64,000 bases of DNA from Mucilaginibacter endophyticus (GTDB taxonomy: Bacteria; Bacteroidota; Bacteroidia; Sphingobacteriales; Sphingobacteriaceae), in NCBI RefSeq assembly GCF_003351025.1, contig NZ_QPCG01000009.1, forward strand, positions 151,798 to 215,797, given 5' to 3'. How positions within the stretch are numbered: the first letter of the stretch is position 1; the number at the start of each line of letters is the position of its first letter. Position numbers and translations under genes: made by a program. Under the pieces are notes generated by a model. The model was not told the origin of the DNA, ran no database searches, and saw only the letters and a list, made by a program, of their open reading frames with translations. This document shows, piece after piece, positions 53,299-62,670 of this stretch.

Positions 53299-54123
53299 AT
53301 GGGTAAATCTAAGCTTTTGTTTATAACTCATGAAATGTCCCCTTTCCTTGAACTCACAAAAATTGCTGAAATAACACGCCAACTCCCGCAGGCCATGCAG
53401 GACAAAGGTTACGAAATCCGTATCCTTATGCCGCGTTTCGGCAACATCAATGAGCGCAGGAACAGACTTCATGAAGTGATCCGGTTATCGGGTATGAATA
53501 TTATCATTGATGATAATGACAACCCGCTGATCATCAAAGTAGCATCTATCCCGGCGGCGCGTATGCAGGTGTATTTTTTGGATAATGAAGAATATTTTCA
53601 GCGTAAACATGTATTTGCAGACAAAGAAGGTAAATTTTACGCCGACAATGATGAGCGTATGATTTTCTTTTGCAAAGGCGCATTGGAAACTGTTAAAAAA
53701 TTAGGTTGGGCTCCGGACGTAATTCACTGCCATGGGTGGATGAGCGCGCTTGTGCCTGCTTATCTTAAAACAACCTACAAAGACGATCCTACTTTCAAAC
53801 ACTCAAAAATCATTTACTCTATTTATGAAAATGATTTTAAGGAGAAATTGCACAATGACTTTACTACAAAAGCCATTATGAGCAATATGAACGAGCAGCA
53901 TGTTGAGCCTTACAAAGGCGGCACCAACTCGGCATTATACGCCGGTGCTATCCACTACTCAGATGGTATCGTTTTAGGTAGCCCGGACATTGATGCAGAT
54001 GTGTTAAATAATGTTAAAAACAGCAATAAATCGGTTTTAGAATTTGATTCTACCGCAGATTTCGAAAATTATTACAATTTTTACGACGAAATTACCAACG
54101 ACGAATTGGTGGATGTTGCATAA
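53299..54123 (+). CDS. Glycogen/starch synthase-like protein, GT5 N-terminal domain only
   Basis: 274 residues from ATG at 53299 (a GTG at 53296 is also possible). It matches the N-terminal Rossmann domain of glycogen synthase: LLFITHEMSPFLELTKIAEI (ADP-glucose site region), IRILMPRFGNINERR, DVIHCHGWMSALVPAYLKTT and DGIVLGSPDIDADV. Full-length GlgA proteins have about 470-490 residues; the C-terminal half with the E-x7-E site is missing, but the frame ends cleanly, so it is a short family form rather than a broken one. Its catalytic ability is doubtful. DUF4270 follows by 15 bases. Confidence 0.9.
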   Translation: MGKSKLLFITHEMSPFLELTKIAEITRQLPQAMQDKGYEIRILMPRFGNINERRNRLHEVIRLSGMNIIIDDNDNPLIIKVASIPAARMQVYFLDNEEYFQRKHVFADKEGKFYADNDERMIFFCKGALETVKKLGWAPDVIHCHGWMSALVPAYLKTTYKDDPTFKHSKIIYSIYENDFKEKLHNDFTTKAIMSNMNEQHVEPYKGGTNSALYAGAIHYSDGIVLGSPDIDADVLNNVKNSNKSVLEFDSTADFENYYNFYDEITNDELVDVA

Positions 54124-54138
54124 GACTTAATATTATAT

Positions 54139-55542
54139 ATGAAATTTTTCCGATTAGACTTATTGACCCTGTTAATAAGTCTTTTTATTTTGAATAGTTG
54201 TAAACGCCAGGATGGTATTGGTTTGGGCATCAATGATCAAAACGAGATCAATGGTAACCTGGTAGTTGATACCAATATCGTTATCAATACTGTTGCTGAT
54301 GATACCGCGTCAACATCTGGTATGACAAGAACACCGCTTGCCAACTTTGTTGACCCTGTATTTGGTACAACAAAAAGTATTGTTGCACTGGGCGTTAACT
54401 TACCAAATGGTGCCGCGTATTCTGTTCCGGCAGGTACCCTTACCATTGACTCGGCTATACTTGTACTCAAATATTCTGATGGTTTTTATGGCGACTCGCT
54501 GGCTTCGCGTTATAAAATAAACGTTTATCAACTTCAAAAGAAAGTTGAGAGCAAAACCTACTACAGCAATAATCACTGGGATGCTGATCTTAGCGCTTTG
54601 CTTGGTTCTAAAACCTTCACTGCGCGTACGCATGACAGTATCACTATAGCCCGTATCCGTGCAGACTCTACCGATACTGTACAGCGCGTTGCGCCACAGT
54701 TACGTGTACCATTGAGTAAAGCTTTCATTTACAATAACCTGTTTAATGCGAGCGGTACGATACTTGCATCGCCTACAACTTTCCAAAGCACAATAAAAGG
54801 TTTATACCTTGGTTTAGAGAGGGCGCAGGCCAGCGACGCCGGCGGTATTATACAGCTTGACCTTGGTTCATCTCAAATTGATGTTTTCTACAAAGTTGTT
54901 ACTGCAGCCACGAGTACGACGACGAGTACCATCGACACCGCTTCGGTAACCCTGCCGTTCTTTAACCGGGCTGCCGAGGTTACGCATACCTACAGCACTA
55001 CCATCCAGGCAGCGCTCAATAATACAACAACATCTCAAAATACAGTTTATCTTCAGGGCCTTGCAGGCCTAAGGGCCAAACTAAGCTTCCCTGGGCTGGA
55101 TAAACTTGTTGACTCGTCGGTAGTATTAAACCGTGCCGAAATTGTTATAACGCCACGTGCAGGTTCAGGCGTACCTTACGCGCCACTGCCTAAGCTAACT
55201 ATGTATAAACTGGATATAGCCAAACAAAGGACATTAATACAGGATGTGAACGCAAGCGACCCACGTTCACAAACCAGCTTGTTTGGCGGCCGTTATGATC
55301 GTACAAAAAAAGAATACCACTTCCTGGTTACCGCTTTTGTTCAGGATCTGATCCGCAAGAAAACTATTGATTACGGCACTTATATTGCCCCTGTTGATAC
55401 CACCCTTGTTAACACTACAACGGGTATTGATGTGGCTCCGTCTACACAAACAGCAGCCCGTACAATTATAGTGGGTAGCGATAAAAACACACCGGGTTAC
55501 AGTATCCGAATGAATATCATTTACACCAAAATTCACAAGTAA
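54139..55542 (+). CDS. DUF4270 lipoprotein
   Basis: 467 residues. The lipobox is LNSC (Cys21). The mature region is beta-rich with the DUF4270 phrases NGNLVVDTNIVINTVADD, TRTPLANFVDPVFGTTKSIV, LTIDSAILVLKYSDGFYGDS and YKINVYQLQKKVESKTYY. The family is widespread in Bacteroidota, often beside the short GT5 protein and glmS, but has no known function. It is probably an outer-membrane or surface lipoprotein. Co-translation with the upstream gene is likely. Confidence 0.92.
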   Translation: MKFFRLDLLTLLISLFILNSCKRQDGIGLGINDQNEINGNLVVDTNIVINTVADDTASTSGMTRTPLANFVDPVFGTTKSIVALGVNLPNGAAYSVPAGTLTIDSAILVLKYSDGFYGDSLASRYKINVYQLQKKVESKTYYSNNHWDADLSALLGSKTFTARTHDSITIARIRADSTDTVQRVAPQLRVPLSKAFIYNNLFNASGTILASPTTFQSTIKGLYLGLERAQASDAGGIIQLDLGSSQIDVFYKVVTAATSTTTSTIDTASVTLPFFNRAAEVTHTYSTTIQAALNNTTTSQNTVYLQGLAGLRAKLSFPGLDKLVDSSVVLNRAEIVITPRAGSGVPYAPLPKLTMYKLDIAKQRTLIQDVNASDPRSQTSLFGGRYDRTKKEYHFLVTAFVQDLIRKKTIDYGTYIAPVDTTLVNTTTGIDVAPSTQTAARTIIVGSDKNTPGYSIRMNIIYTKIHK

Positions 55543-55564
55543 GATATCCCTTAATAAACAAAAG

Positions 55565-55588
55565 AATCCCCGCTTAGGGGATTTTTTT
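55565..55588 (+). terminator. Intrinsic terminator after the DUF4270 gene
   Basis: AATCCCC (55565-55571) pairs with GGGGATT (55577-55583), then runs into seven T (55582-55588). Confidence 0.85.
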
Positions 55589-55731
55589 GTTTAAGACAAA
55601 TCCACTTCTTAAAATACTTTTTTAAGTATTTTAAAACTTCCTCTTTTTCGCAAAAAATCAAAATAATTATTGCTGATATGTGTTATATAGCTGTTTATTT
55701 TGCGGCGTTTAACATTTATACTTGATATTTT

Positions 55732-57567
55732 ATGTGCGGAATTGTTGGTTATATAGGGTTTAGGGATGCTTATCCCATCGTTATAAAAGGGCTTCACAGG
55801 CTCGAATACCGCGGCTATGACAGCGCCGGTGTTGCACTGCTTGACCAGGACCTTAAAGTTTATAAAAAGGCCGGTAAAGTTGAGGATCTGGAAAATTTTG
55901 TAAAAGGCGTAGACCTGAAAGGGACAATTGGCATGGGCCATACCCGCTGGGCCACCCACGGCGAACCAAGCGACCGAAACTCGCACCCGCACTCATCTGG
56001 CGACAGGAAGCTTGCTATCATCCATAACGGGATTATTGAAAACTACGGCATCATTAAAGAAACCCTCATTGCCAAAGGCCACGTTTTTAAAAGTGATACC
56101 GATACCGAGGTTTTAATACATCTGATTGAGGATATCCAAAGGGAAACCGGCCTGGATTTAAAAGATGCCGTACGCGTGGCCTTAAACAAAGTAATAGGTG
56201 CATATGCTATTGTAATTATGAGTGCCGATGAGCCAGATCTGATGATAGCTGCGCGCAAAGGAAGCCCAATGGTGATTGGCGTAGGCAAAGGCGAATATTT
56301 CATTGCATCTGACGCTACTCCTATTGTAGAGTACACTAAAAATGTGATCTACCTTAACGATAACGAAATTGCTTATGTGCACCGTGAAAACCTGCTGGTA
56401 AAAAATATCGATAACTCGGTACAAACCCCATACATCCAGGAGCTTGACCTGAAGCTGGAAATGCTTGAAAAAGGCGGCTACGATCATTTCATGATGAAAG
56501 AGATCTATGAGCAGCCCCGCTCTATCCGCGATTGCCTGCGCGGCCGTATTTACCCCCAACAGGGCAAAGTCCAGCTTGGTGGTATTAAAGAATACACCGA
56601 GAAGCTTAAAAACGTTGACAGGATCATTATTGTGGCCTGTGGTACATCATGGCATGCCGGTTTGGTAGGCGAATATCTGATTGAAGAATACGCGCGCGTA
56701 CCGGTAGAAGTGGAATATGCCTCTGAGTTCAGATACCGTAACCCTATCATCACCGAAAAAGACCTGGTAATAGCCATATCCCAATCGGGCGAAACAGCCG
56801 ATACCATGGCCGCCATTGAACTGGCTAAAGAGAAGGGCGCTACTATTTTCGGTATCTGTAATGTGGTTGGCGCGTCCATTCCGCGTTTAACCCATGCCGG
56901 CGTTTATACCCATGCCGGCCCCGAAATTGGCGTAGCATCAACCAAGGCGTTTACCGCGCAGGTAAGTGTGTTAACACTTATCGCGTTTTATATAGCCCAG
57001 CAGCGTGGCAAAATCACGCAAAGCAAAATGGTTGAGTATTTAACCGGTTTAAACGAGATCCCTAACCTGGTACAAGAAACCCTGAAAACCAATGAACATA
57101 TTAAGGAAATAGCGGCAAGGTTTAAAGATTCAAGCAATTGTTTGTTCCTGGGTAGGGGCAGTTCATTCCCTGTGGCACTGGAAGGCGCTTTAAAGCTTAA
57201 GGAGATCTCTTACATACATGCCGAAGGTTATCCGGCAGCCGAAATGAAACACGGTCCTATCGCCTTAATTGATGATGAAATGCCAGTTGTGTTCATCGCC
57301 ACTAAACATTCGTCGTACGAAAAAGTGATCAGCAACATCCAGGAAGTAAAAGCCCGTAAGGGGCACGTTATCGCTATTGTTAGCGAAGGCGATACCGAGG
57401 TAAAAGGAATGGCCGATTATGTGATAGAGATCCCGCAAACCAACGAAGCCTTTGTTCCGCTGGTGGCAACTATTCCGCTCCAGCTATTGGCTTATCATAT
57501 TGCGGTTATGCGTGGTTGCAATGTGGATCAGCCACGTAACCTGGCAAAGTCGGTTACTGTTGAATAA
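55732..57567 (+). CDS. glmS: Glutamine--fructose-6-phosphate aminotransferase (isomerizing)
   Basis: 611 residues. The N-terminal Cys2 (MCGIVGYIGFRDAYPIVI) is the glutaminase nucleophile, followed by LEYRGYDSAGVA, GHTRWATHGEPSD and HNGIIENYG. Two SIS domains follow: RIIIVACGTSWHAGLVGEYL and LFLGRGSSFPVALEGALKL, with the conserved LAKSVTVE at the C-terminus. It makes glucosamine-6-phosphate from fructose-6-phosphate and glutamine, the first step to UDP-GlcNAc for peptidoglycan and lipid A. No glmS ribozyme is visible upstream. Confidence 0.97.
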   Translation: MCGIVGYIGFRDAYPIVIKGLHRLEYRGYDSAGVALLDQDLKVYKKAGKVEDLENFVKGVDLKGTIGMGHTRWATHGEPSDRNSHPHSSGDRKLAIIHNGIIENYGIIKETLIAKGHVFKSDTDTEVLIHLIEDIQRETGLDLKDAVRVALNKVIGAYAIVIMSADEPDLMIAARKGSPMVIGVGKGEYFIASDATPIVEYTKNVIYLNDNEIAYVHRENLLVKNIDNSVQTPYIQELDLKLEMLEKGGYDHFMMKEIYEQPRSIRDCLRGRIYPQQGKVQLGGIKEYTEKLKNVDRIIIVACGTSWHAGLVGEYLIEEYARVPVEVEYASEFRYRNPIITEKDLVIAISQSGETADTMAAIELAKEKGATIFGICNVVGASIPRLTHAGVYTHAGPEIGVASTKAFTAQVSVLTLIAFYIAQQRGKITQSKMVEYLTGLNEIPNLVQETLKTNEHIKEIAARFKDSSNCLFLGRGSSFPVALEGALKLKEISYIHAEGYPAAEMKHGPIALIDDEMPVVFIATKHSSYEKVISNIQEVKARKGHVIAIVSEGDTEVKGMADYVIEIPQTNEAFVPLVATIPLQLLAYHIAVMRGCNVDQPRNLAKSVTVE

Positions 57568-57596
57568 GCCATTCCCAAACGATAATCTATTTTTAC

Positions 57597-57626
57597 AAGC
57601 CCTTGCCCTTAACGGCAGGGGTTTTG
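57597..57626 (+). terminator. Hairpin terminator after glmS
   Basis: AAGCCCTTGCC and GGCAGGGGTTTT pair with G-U wobbles around a short loop and a T-run follows, just before the TerC start. Confidence 0.6.
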
Positions 57627-57659
57627 TTATTTTTGGGAAGAAACAAATACCTGCTACCT

Positions 57660-58433
57660 ATGAGTTTTGAAATTTTTGAACAGGCCGAATCCTGGATCTC
57701 CCTTATCACGCTTACTTTATTGGAGATTGTTTTGGGCATCGACAATATTGTGTTTATCTCTATTCTATCCGACAAACTTCCGGCCAGCCAGCAAAGCCAG
57801 GGCCGCCGGGTCGGTTTGGGCATGGCCATGATCACCCGCATACTGTTATTGCTTTCTATCAGCTGGGTAATGACCTTAACAGCGCCCTTGTTTAACCTTA
57901 GTTCAATTTTTAGTATTACAGATGCCGAATGGGTTGAAAAACTGGCAATCTCCGGTCGCGATCTGATCCTTATCGTCGGCGGCTTGTTCCTGATCTATAA
58001 AAGTACCGCCGAGATCCATCATAAGATTGAGGGAGATGAGGAAAACGAAGGAGCGGTAAAAAAACATTCGTTTTGGGGCACTATATTACAGATCATGCTG
58101 CTGGATATCGTTTTCTCGCTCGATTCTGTAATTACTGCCGTAGGGATGGCCAGCCATGTTGAAATCATGATCCTTGCTGTAGTTATTGCCGTAGGTATTA
58201 TGATGTGGGCGTCAAATGGCGTTGCATCTTTTGTAAATAAACACCCCACCGTAAAAATGCTGGCATTGTCATTTTTGTTATTGATTGGCGTTTCGCTCCT
58301 GGCCGAAGCTTTTGAACAGCATATCCCGAAAGGTTATATTTATTTCGCCATGGCATTCTCTGTTTTGGTAGAGATGCTGAATTTAAAAATGAAGGCTAAC
58401 AGGGTGAAGAAAGTGGAGAGCAAAAAGAATTAG
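57660..58433 (+). CDS. TerC family integral membrane protein
   Basis: 257 residues from ATG at 57660; the longer frame from 57603 reaches into the terminator and is unlikely. It shows seven or eight membrane helices, with the TerC signature acidic residues inside helices: LLEIVLGIDNIVFISILSDK, LLDIVFSLDSVITAVGMA. A cytoplasmic loop HHKIEGDEENEGAVKKHS follows. TerC proteins export manganese co-translationally or relate to tellurium resistance. Here no ter operon is nearby, so a metal-handling role is more likely. Confidence 0.93.
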   Translation: MSFEIFEQAESWISLITLTLLEIVLGIDNIVFISILSDKLPASQQSQGRRVGLGMAMITRILLLLSISWVMTLTAPLFNLSSIFSITDAEWVEKLAISGRDLILIVGGLFLIYKSTAEIHHKIEGDEENEGAVKKHSFWGTILQIMLLDIVFSLDSVITAVGMASHVEIMILAVVIAVGIMMWASNGVASFVNKHPTVKMLALSFLLLIGVSLLAEAFEQHIPKGYIYFAMAFSVLVEMLNLKMKANRVKKVESKKN

Positions 58434-58461
58434 AGAAATTCATCATTGCAAATTAATCTAC

Positions 58462-58549
58462 GTCATTGCGAGCGAAGCGTGGCAACCGCACGGAGGCAGA
58501 GCCCCTCTGTACAGCATGCGATTGCTTCGTCGTTCCTCCTCGCAATGAC
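58462..58549. repeat. 88-bp REP-like inverted-repeat element, copy 2
   Basis: Ends GTCATTGCGAG and CTCGCAATGAC as in copy 1 (14726-14813), same length, opposite orientation, about 90% identical by hand alignment. It lies between the convergent TerC and GH31 genes. Confidence 0.85.
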
Positions 58550-58579
58550 ATAGAGAAAAATCCATTTTTTACATTGTCG

Positions 58580-60997
58580 CTAAAGCGCCACTATCATTGC
58601 TTTCCCAGCGTACTTAACCACTTTATCCGCCTTAGCAGTTAAAGCCACATCGGAGCCGTGAGCACCTTTAACCATCACAATATTAAACGTGCGGTTTTTC
58701 AACTGGCCCGGGAAATGGCCCTTGGTGTCAGAGATACTCAGCTTATGGGTTTTATCATTCCAGTTTAAGGTAAACGTAGCCGACTGTCCTTTTTCATAAT
58801 TATAATTATCGTTCTCATCCTCATAAAACTTAAATGAAGCATCGGCACCCGGATAAATGCGAAGTTCGATATTGCTGTTTGGCTTTTCGGTAGCGTATTC
58901 AACATCCGGGCCCATAGGTATAATTGAGCCTGCTTTTACGTAAAGCGGCAATATTTCGATAGGCGCTGCGGCGCTGATGGTTTGACCACCGTCAAGCAAT
59001 TCACCTGTCCAGAAGTTATACCATTTGCTGGCTGCGGGCAGGTAAACCTGGCGTGCCTTGGCTTTTTTGGCAGCATCACTTGAGGTATAAAGCTGCTCGG
59101 TAACCGGGTTAACCATAAAGGCCGGTCCAAACATATACTGGTCAGGAATACCGTAAACATTGGCATCGCCACGGTAATCAAATGCCAGAGAGCGCATGAT
59201 AGTGTAATTATCATTAGTAACACGACCAGCCAATGAATAAATGTACGGCATCAGGCGATAGCGGAGCTTATCGAAATTAAGCAATATCGACCTTGTATTT
59301 TCATCCCAGTTTTTGCTGAAGATAGCGCGTTCACCTTTACCATGGATCCTGAATATCGGGCAGAACGTACCAAACTGGAACCAGCGGGTAAAAAGTTCAC
59401 GCTTATCGGGCTGCGACCAATCTGCAGGTTTCCAGTGATAGTGATAACCACCGATGTCTGATGTCCAGTAAGGGATTCCCGATGTACAGGCATTGATGCC
59501 CTGCGGCACCTGGTCTTTAAAATCATGAAAGGTACACTCAATATCGCTCGACCATAGCGTCGAAGCATTACGCTGTTCGCCTGCAAACGACTGCCTCACC
59601 AAAAAGAAAGCGCGTTTGCCCGGAATATCACGACGCCAGCCTTCATATACACCTTTGGTATGCTGCAAAGAGTAAGTATTAAAATAATCAATGCCTTTAC
59701 CAATGGCAAAATTACTTTGCCGGCGGGCATCAAGCAACGCGCCATTATCAGGCTCACACTGATCTATCCACCATGCGTCCCAGCCATAGCGTTTGATGAG
59801 ACTATCGCGGGCCTGATCCCAGTATAGCTCACGCGCTTTAGGATTATGGGCATCATAATAAGTATCAAAAGTGTGGGTAACCACGTTGTCCCAGGTAATA
59901 TCGGTCAGGCCGCCCATTTTATCCAGCGCGTCATAGTTAGGTGTTCCCTTACCAAAAACCGGCCAGATAGAGATCATGGCATGCAGATTTGCTTCGTGCA
60001 AAGCGTCAATCAATTTTTGAGGATGAGGATAGCGCTCCGGCTTCATCACATGTGAACCTATCGGCAATGGGTCCCAGTAGTACCAGTCCTGTACAATTAC
60101 GTCAACCGGAATGTGGTTATTGCGATAATTATCTTTTACACTCAGTATCTCGTCTTCACTCAGATACCTATCCTGCGACTGAAACAAACCATAAGCCCAT
60201 TTACCAAACATAGGCGCCCGGCCGGTAGCGGTACGGTACAAATCGATAATATGGTCAAAGCCGGGGCCGTAGAAAAAGAAGTAATCAACTTGCTTACCAC
60301 TTTCTGATACATACTTAAATTTGGTATTATCGGCCTCAGCCCCGTAAAAATTACTGGCCGAATAATTATCCCACATCAAACCATAACCTTTGGTTGATAA
60401 CATCACCGGTATAGCGCCGGTAAGATATTTAATGGCCAGATCCTGGTTACGGCCTTTATAATTGATGGACATGGAATCAAGCGGGTGACAGCCCAAACCA
60501 AACAAGGCCTCGTCCTTAGGCGAGTTAAATTGCGCAGTAACATTGTATGTACTGATTCCTGCAATAGTAGCAGGCGTCATCGATTTATTATCGCTGTCCT
60601 CCGCTGTGATCACGTTACCTTTTAAATCGGTATAGGTAATAGCGTTGGTGGCTTTGTTTATTTTGACCTTCAGCTTCGATGTAGTAATTACAATTTCCGC
60701 TTTCCCATCAGTAATCTGGTAAGGTGTATGCTGAAGCCACTTGTTATTAACTACCAGCGATGGTTTCGTTTCAAAAGCATCGAATATGGTGTATTTTACC
60801 TCGATGATATCATCCTTACGAATGAGTACTTTCATCATGCCTTTGTCGAGCGTAAAAGTAACGCCGTCGGCAGCCTTTTTAAACGATTTGATAACTGCCA
60901 AAGCAGGCATAGTTGACATACCTGTTAACAGCAAAATGACCAACACAATCGATTGCGTAATCTTTGCGCTTTTGTGAGATACTTGTTTAAACATCAT
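58580..60997 (-). CDS. Glycoside hydrolase family 31 (alpha-glucosidase/xylosidase-like), secreted
   Basis: 805 residues; ATG at 60994 is an equally good start. A signal peptide (about 15-35, ending PALAVI) is followed by an N-terminal beta-sandwich and a TIM barrel. The nucleophile is Asp412 in WWIDQCEPD and the acid/base Asp485 lies in LWSSDIECTF, preceded by RQSFAGEQRN. KWAYGLFQSQDRYLSEDEI and VDVIVQDWYYWDP near 265-310 are family signatures. It splits alpha-linked glucose or xylose residues from oligosaccharides in the periplasm or outside. No polysaccharide-utilisation susC/susD pair is nearby. Confidence 0.94.
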   Translation of the reverse strand: MMFKQVSHKSAKITQSIVLVILLLTGMSTMPALAVIKSFKKAADGVTFTLDKGMMKVLIRKDDIIEVKYTIFDAFETKPSLVVNNKWLQHTPYQITDGKAEIVITTSKLKVKINKATNAITYTDLKGNVITAEDSDNKSMTPATIAGISTYNVTAQFNSPKDEALFGLGCHPLDSMSINYKGRNQDLAIKYLTGAIPVMLSTKGYGLMWDNYSASNFYGAEADNTKFKYVSESGKQVDYFFFYGPGFDHIIDLYRTATGRAPMFGKWAYGLFQSQDRYLSEDEILSVKDNYRNNHIPVDVIVQDWYYWDPLPIGSHVMKPERYPHPQKLIDALHEANLHAMISIWPVFGKGTPNYDALDKMGGLTDITWDNVVTHTFDTYYDAHNPKARELYWDQARDSLIKRYGWDAWWIDQCEPDNGALLDARRQSNFAIGKGIDYFNTYSLQHTKGVYEGWRRDIPGKRAFFLVRQSFAGEQRNASTLWSSDIECTFHDFKDQVPQGINACTSGIPYWTSDIGGYHYHWKPADWSQPDKRELFTRWFQFGTFCPIFRIHGKGERAIFSKNWDENTRSILLNFDKLRYRLMPYIYSLAGRVTNDNYTIMRSLAFDYRGDANVYGIPDQYMFGPAFMVNPVTEQLYTSSDAAKKAKARQVYLPAASKWYNFWTGELLDGGQTISAAAPIEILPLYVKAGSIIPMGPDVEYATEKPNSNIELRIYPGADASFKFYEDENDNYNYEKGQSATFTLNWNDKTHKLSISDTKGHFPGQLKNRTFNIVMVKGAHGSDVALTAKADKVVKYAGKAMIVAL

Positions 60998-61204
60998 GAG
61001 TACATGAATTGGTTTTATATTGAGTGTGAGATTAACACCTATTTAGACACTGTGAATATAGCTTACTTTTTTTGAATTGAGATAATTTTTTTGAAGTTGA
61101 ATTAAGGCGAAAAGCTATTGATTTGCCAAGACTATCAATGACTTTTGAGCGTACTTTGAATTAAAATTTTCCGGAGCGGTAAGACGAATTAATTTTTTTA
61201 AACA

Positions 61205-61236
61205 CAAAAGCCCCGATGTCCAAGTCAGGGCTTTTG
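61205..61236 (-). terminator. Intrinsic terminator of the 61299-63494 operon
   Basis: CAAAAGCCC (61205-61213) pairs with GGGCTTTTG (61228-61236), read on the minus strand beyond the stop at 61299. The rest of the gap 60998-61298 shows no other feature. Confidence 0.75.
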
Positions 61237-61298
61237 TCGCAATACCAAAGGAAAAAAGTAGCGTGACAGCACACCTTAGCTAATCAAGGATATTTTCC

Positions 61299-61679
61299 TT
61301 ATTGTTTATTAAAGGTTGTGGTTATTCCGCCTGTGGTCAGCTTTATAATCTCCTTCGTCTCATCTATAGTACCCGTATAAGATTTTGTGCTGTTATCGGC
61401 AAAAACAAGATCAAACGAGAACTGATACTTGTCAATTTTGCTGTTCGAGACTGTGCCTGTTTGCCCGCCGACGGTTCCAGAGCCACCGAGTTTGTTGTCC
61501 TGGCCATCAAACGTAAATGAGTCGGGGTCGTGTTGCCAAAAACCGATAAGATCACCTAAAAGAACGATCACGCCGCCACCGCCGCCACCGCCGCCGTCAC
61601 TACTTTTACCACATGTGGTAGTACAGAGGCCTGCGATAACGATCAAAATAACATAGAGAGGGGGATTTAATTTTTTCAT
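61299..61679 (-). CDS. Small poly-glycine lipoprotein, unknown function
   Basis: 126 residues. A hydrophobic signal ends TTTCGKSS (Cys23), a weak lipobox. Directly after it comes an eight-residue glycine run from a codon-level microsatellite (61573-61597), then VIVLLGDLIGFWQHDPDSFT. The C-terminal part is beta-rich and Thr/Gly-rich (LGGSGTVGGQTGTVSNSKID, SYTGTIDETKEIIKLTT), like the lipocalin-type small domains in this phylum. It is the last gene of a three-gene operon. No function is assigned. Confidence 0.72.
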   Translation of the reverse strand: MKKLNPPLYVILIVIAGLCTTTCGKSSDGGGGGGGGVIVLLGDLIGFWQHDPDSFTFDGQDNKLGGSGTVGGQTGTVSNSKIDKYQFSFDLVFADNSTKSYTGTIDETKEIIKLTTGGITTTFNKQ

Positions 61680-61707
61680 GATTAAATGCTTTAGTTATTA
61701 GTGATTA

Positions 61708-62670
61708 TTAATTCTTCAACTGGCTTAGGAATTGTTTTATGCGCTGTTCCATAGCGGTAAGCTGATCTGTAATAGCCGGAACCTGCGCTTCTATCTGTGA
61801 TTGGATCTCCTTTTTTAGCTTGTCCTTATCCTTATCGGGCATCTGATTTTGAAAATATTGATTGATCTGGTTTTTAACATCATTTAAAGGGACTATCTTA
61901 TTTTTGCCAATGGCATAAATAAGCGTATCGGCTATGCCTTCAAATGCTTTGGAAAGCGCCGGATCGTCCCAATAGTCGCTCATCTTTTTTGAGTATGTGG
62001 GGTAATTAACATATAACTTTTCAAAAGCCTGATTAAACCCATTCTGGGTTTGCGCATATTGTGTAAGCGCGTTAACGTTAACAAAAGCATACACACCAAT
62101 AAATTTAAAGGCGATCATTAGACTTTGCGCCTGCAGGATATAGTTCTGCAAAGCTGCGCTGATTTCGGGGTAAAACAGGTCGATACCATCCTGCTTCTCG
62201 CGGGCTGCCCTCAGGTCTTCATTCGAATAACCCAGCTTTTTAAGATTAGCAGCGATAGAATCTATTTTAACCTGCAGTGCTTTGGTATCGGCTTGTCCCT
62301 TTTTGGCCGCGTCCTTTAATTGCGATAACGACGCCATATAGCTCTTGATCTGCCCGCTTGATTGAAAGCTTTCCAGTACTATCTGCGTTAACAGGGTTGG
62401 ATTTTTAGGTATCAGCACCCTTCCTCCTATTGGGTAAAGTATGATATAAGTTTTATCAGACGTTTTTATTTCTACCTGGGTAGTGCTGCTGCTGATGGCG
62501 GTGCTAAAAACGCCCGACCCATTTGTCGTCGCCGGATTTCCGTCGATAGTTATGGTATAGTTTTTAACTAAAGTGTTATTGTTTAACAGCTCGCCTTTGA
62601 AAACCGTAGTTTGCCCATAACCGTTAAGGCCGGTCATACATAGACCTACTATGTAAACAAGCGCTTTCAT
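61708..62670 (-). CDS. Exported helical protein, middle gene of the three-gene operon
   Basis: 320 residues. A signal peptide (about 1-20, GLNGYGQ) is followed by a small beta-sandwich (about 22-95, TTVFKGELLNNNTLVKNYTI, GNPATTNGSGVFSTAI), like carboxypeptidase-regulatory domains. From about 100 on it is all helical with heptad-like repeats (QLKDAAKKGQADTKALQVKI, DKDKLKKEIQSQIEAQVPAI, MEQRIKQFLSQLKN), probably coiled coil. No enzyme motif appears. It overlaps the upstream gene by 4 bases (ATGA at 62667-62670). Confidence 0.75.
   Translation of the reverse strand: MKALVYIVGLCMTGLNGYGQTTVFKGELLNNNTLVKNYTITIDGNPATTNGSGVFSTAISSSTTQVEIKTSDKTYIILYPIGGRVLIPKNPTLLTQIVLESFQSSGQIKSYMASLSQLKDAAKKGQADTKALQVKIDSIAANLKKLGYSNEDLRAAREKQDGIDLFYPEISAALQNYILQAQSLMIAFKFIGVYAFVNVNALTQYAQTQNGFNQAFEKLYVNYPTYSKKMSDYWDDPALSKAFEGIADTLIYAIGKNKIVPLNDVKNQINQYFQNQMPDKDKDKLKKEIQSQIEAQVPAITDQLTAMEQRIKQFLSQLKN

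Noticed and set aside
55543..55731. glmS ribozyme upstream of glmS
   Set aside because: The leader is short, AT-rich and carries no recognisable ribozyme core; glmS ribozymes are typical of Firmicutes.
61573..61597. Phase-variable tract in the poly-glycine coding region
   Set aside because: The microsatellite is made of whole GGN codons, so slippage by one unit would keep the frame; no frame switch is expected.
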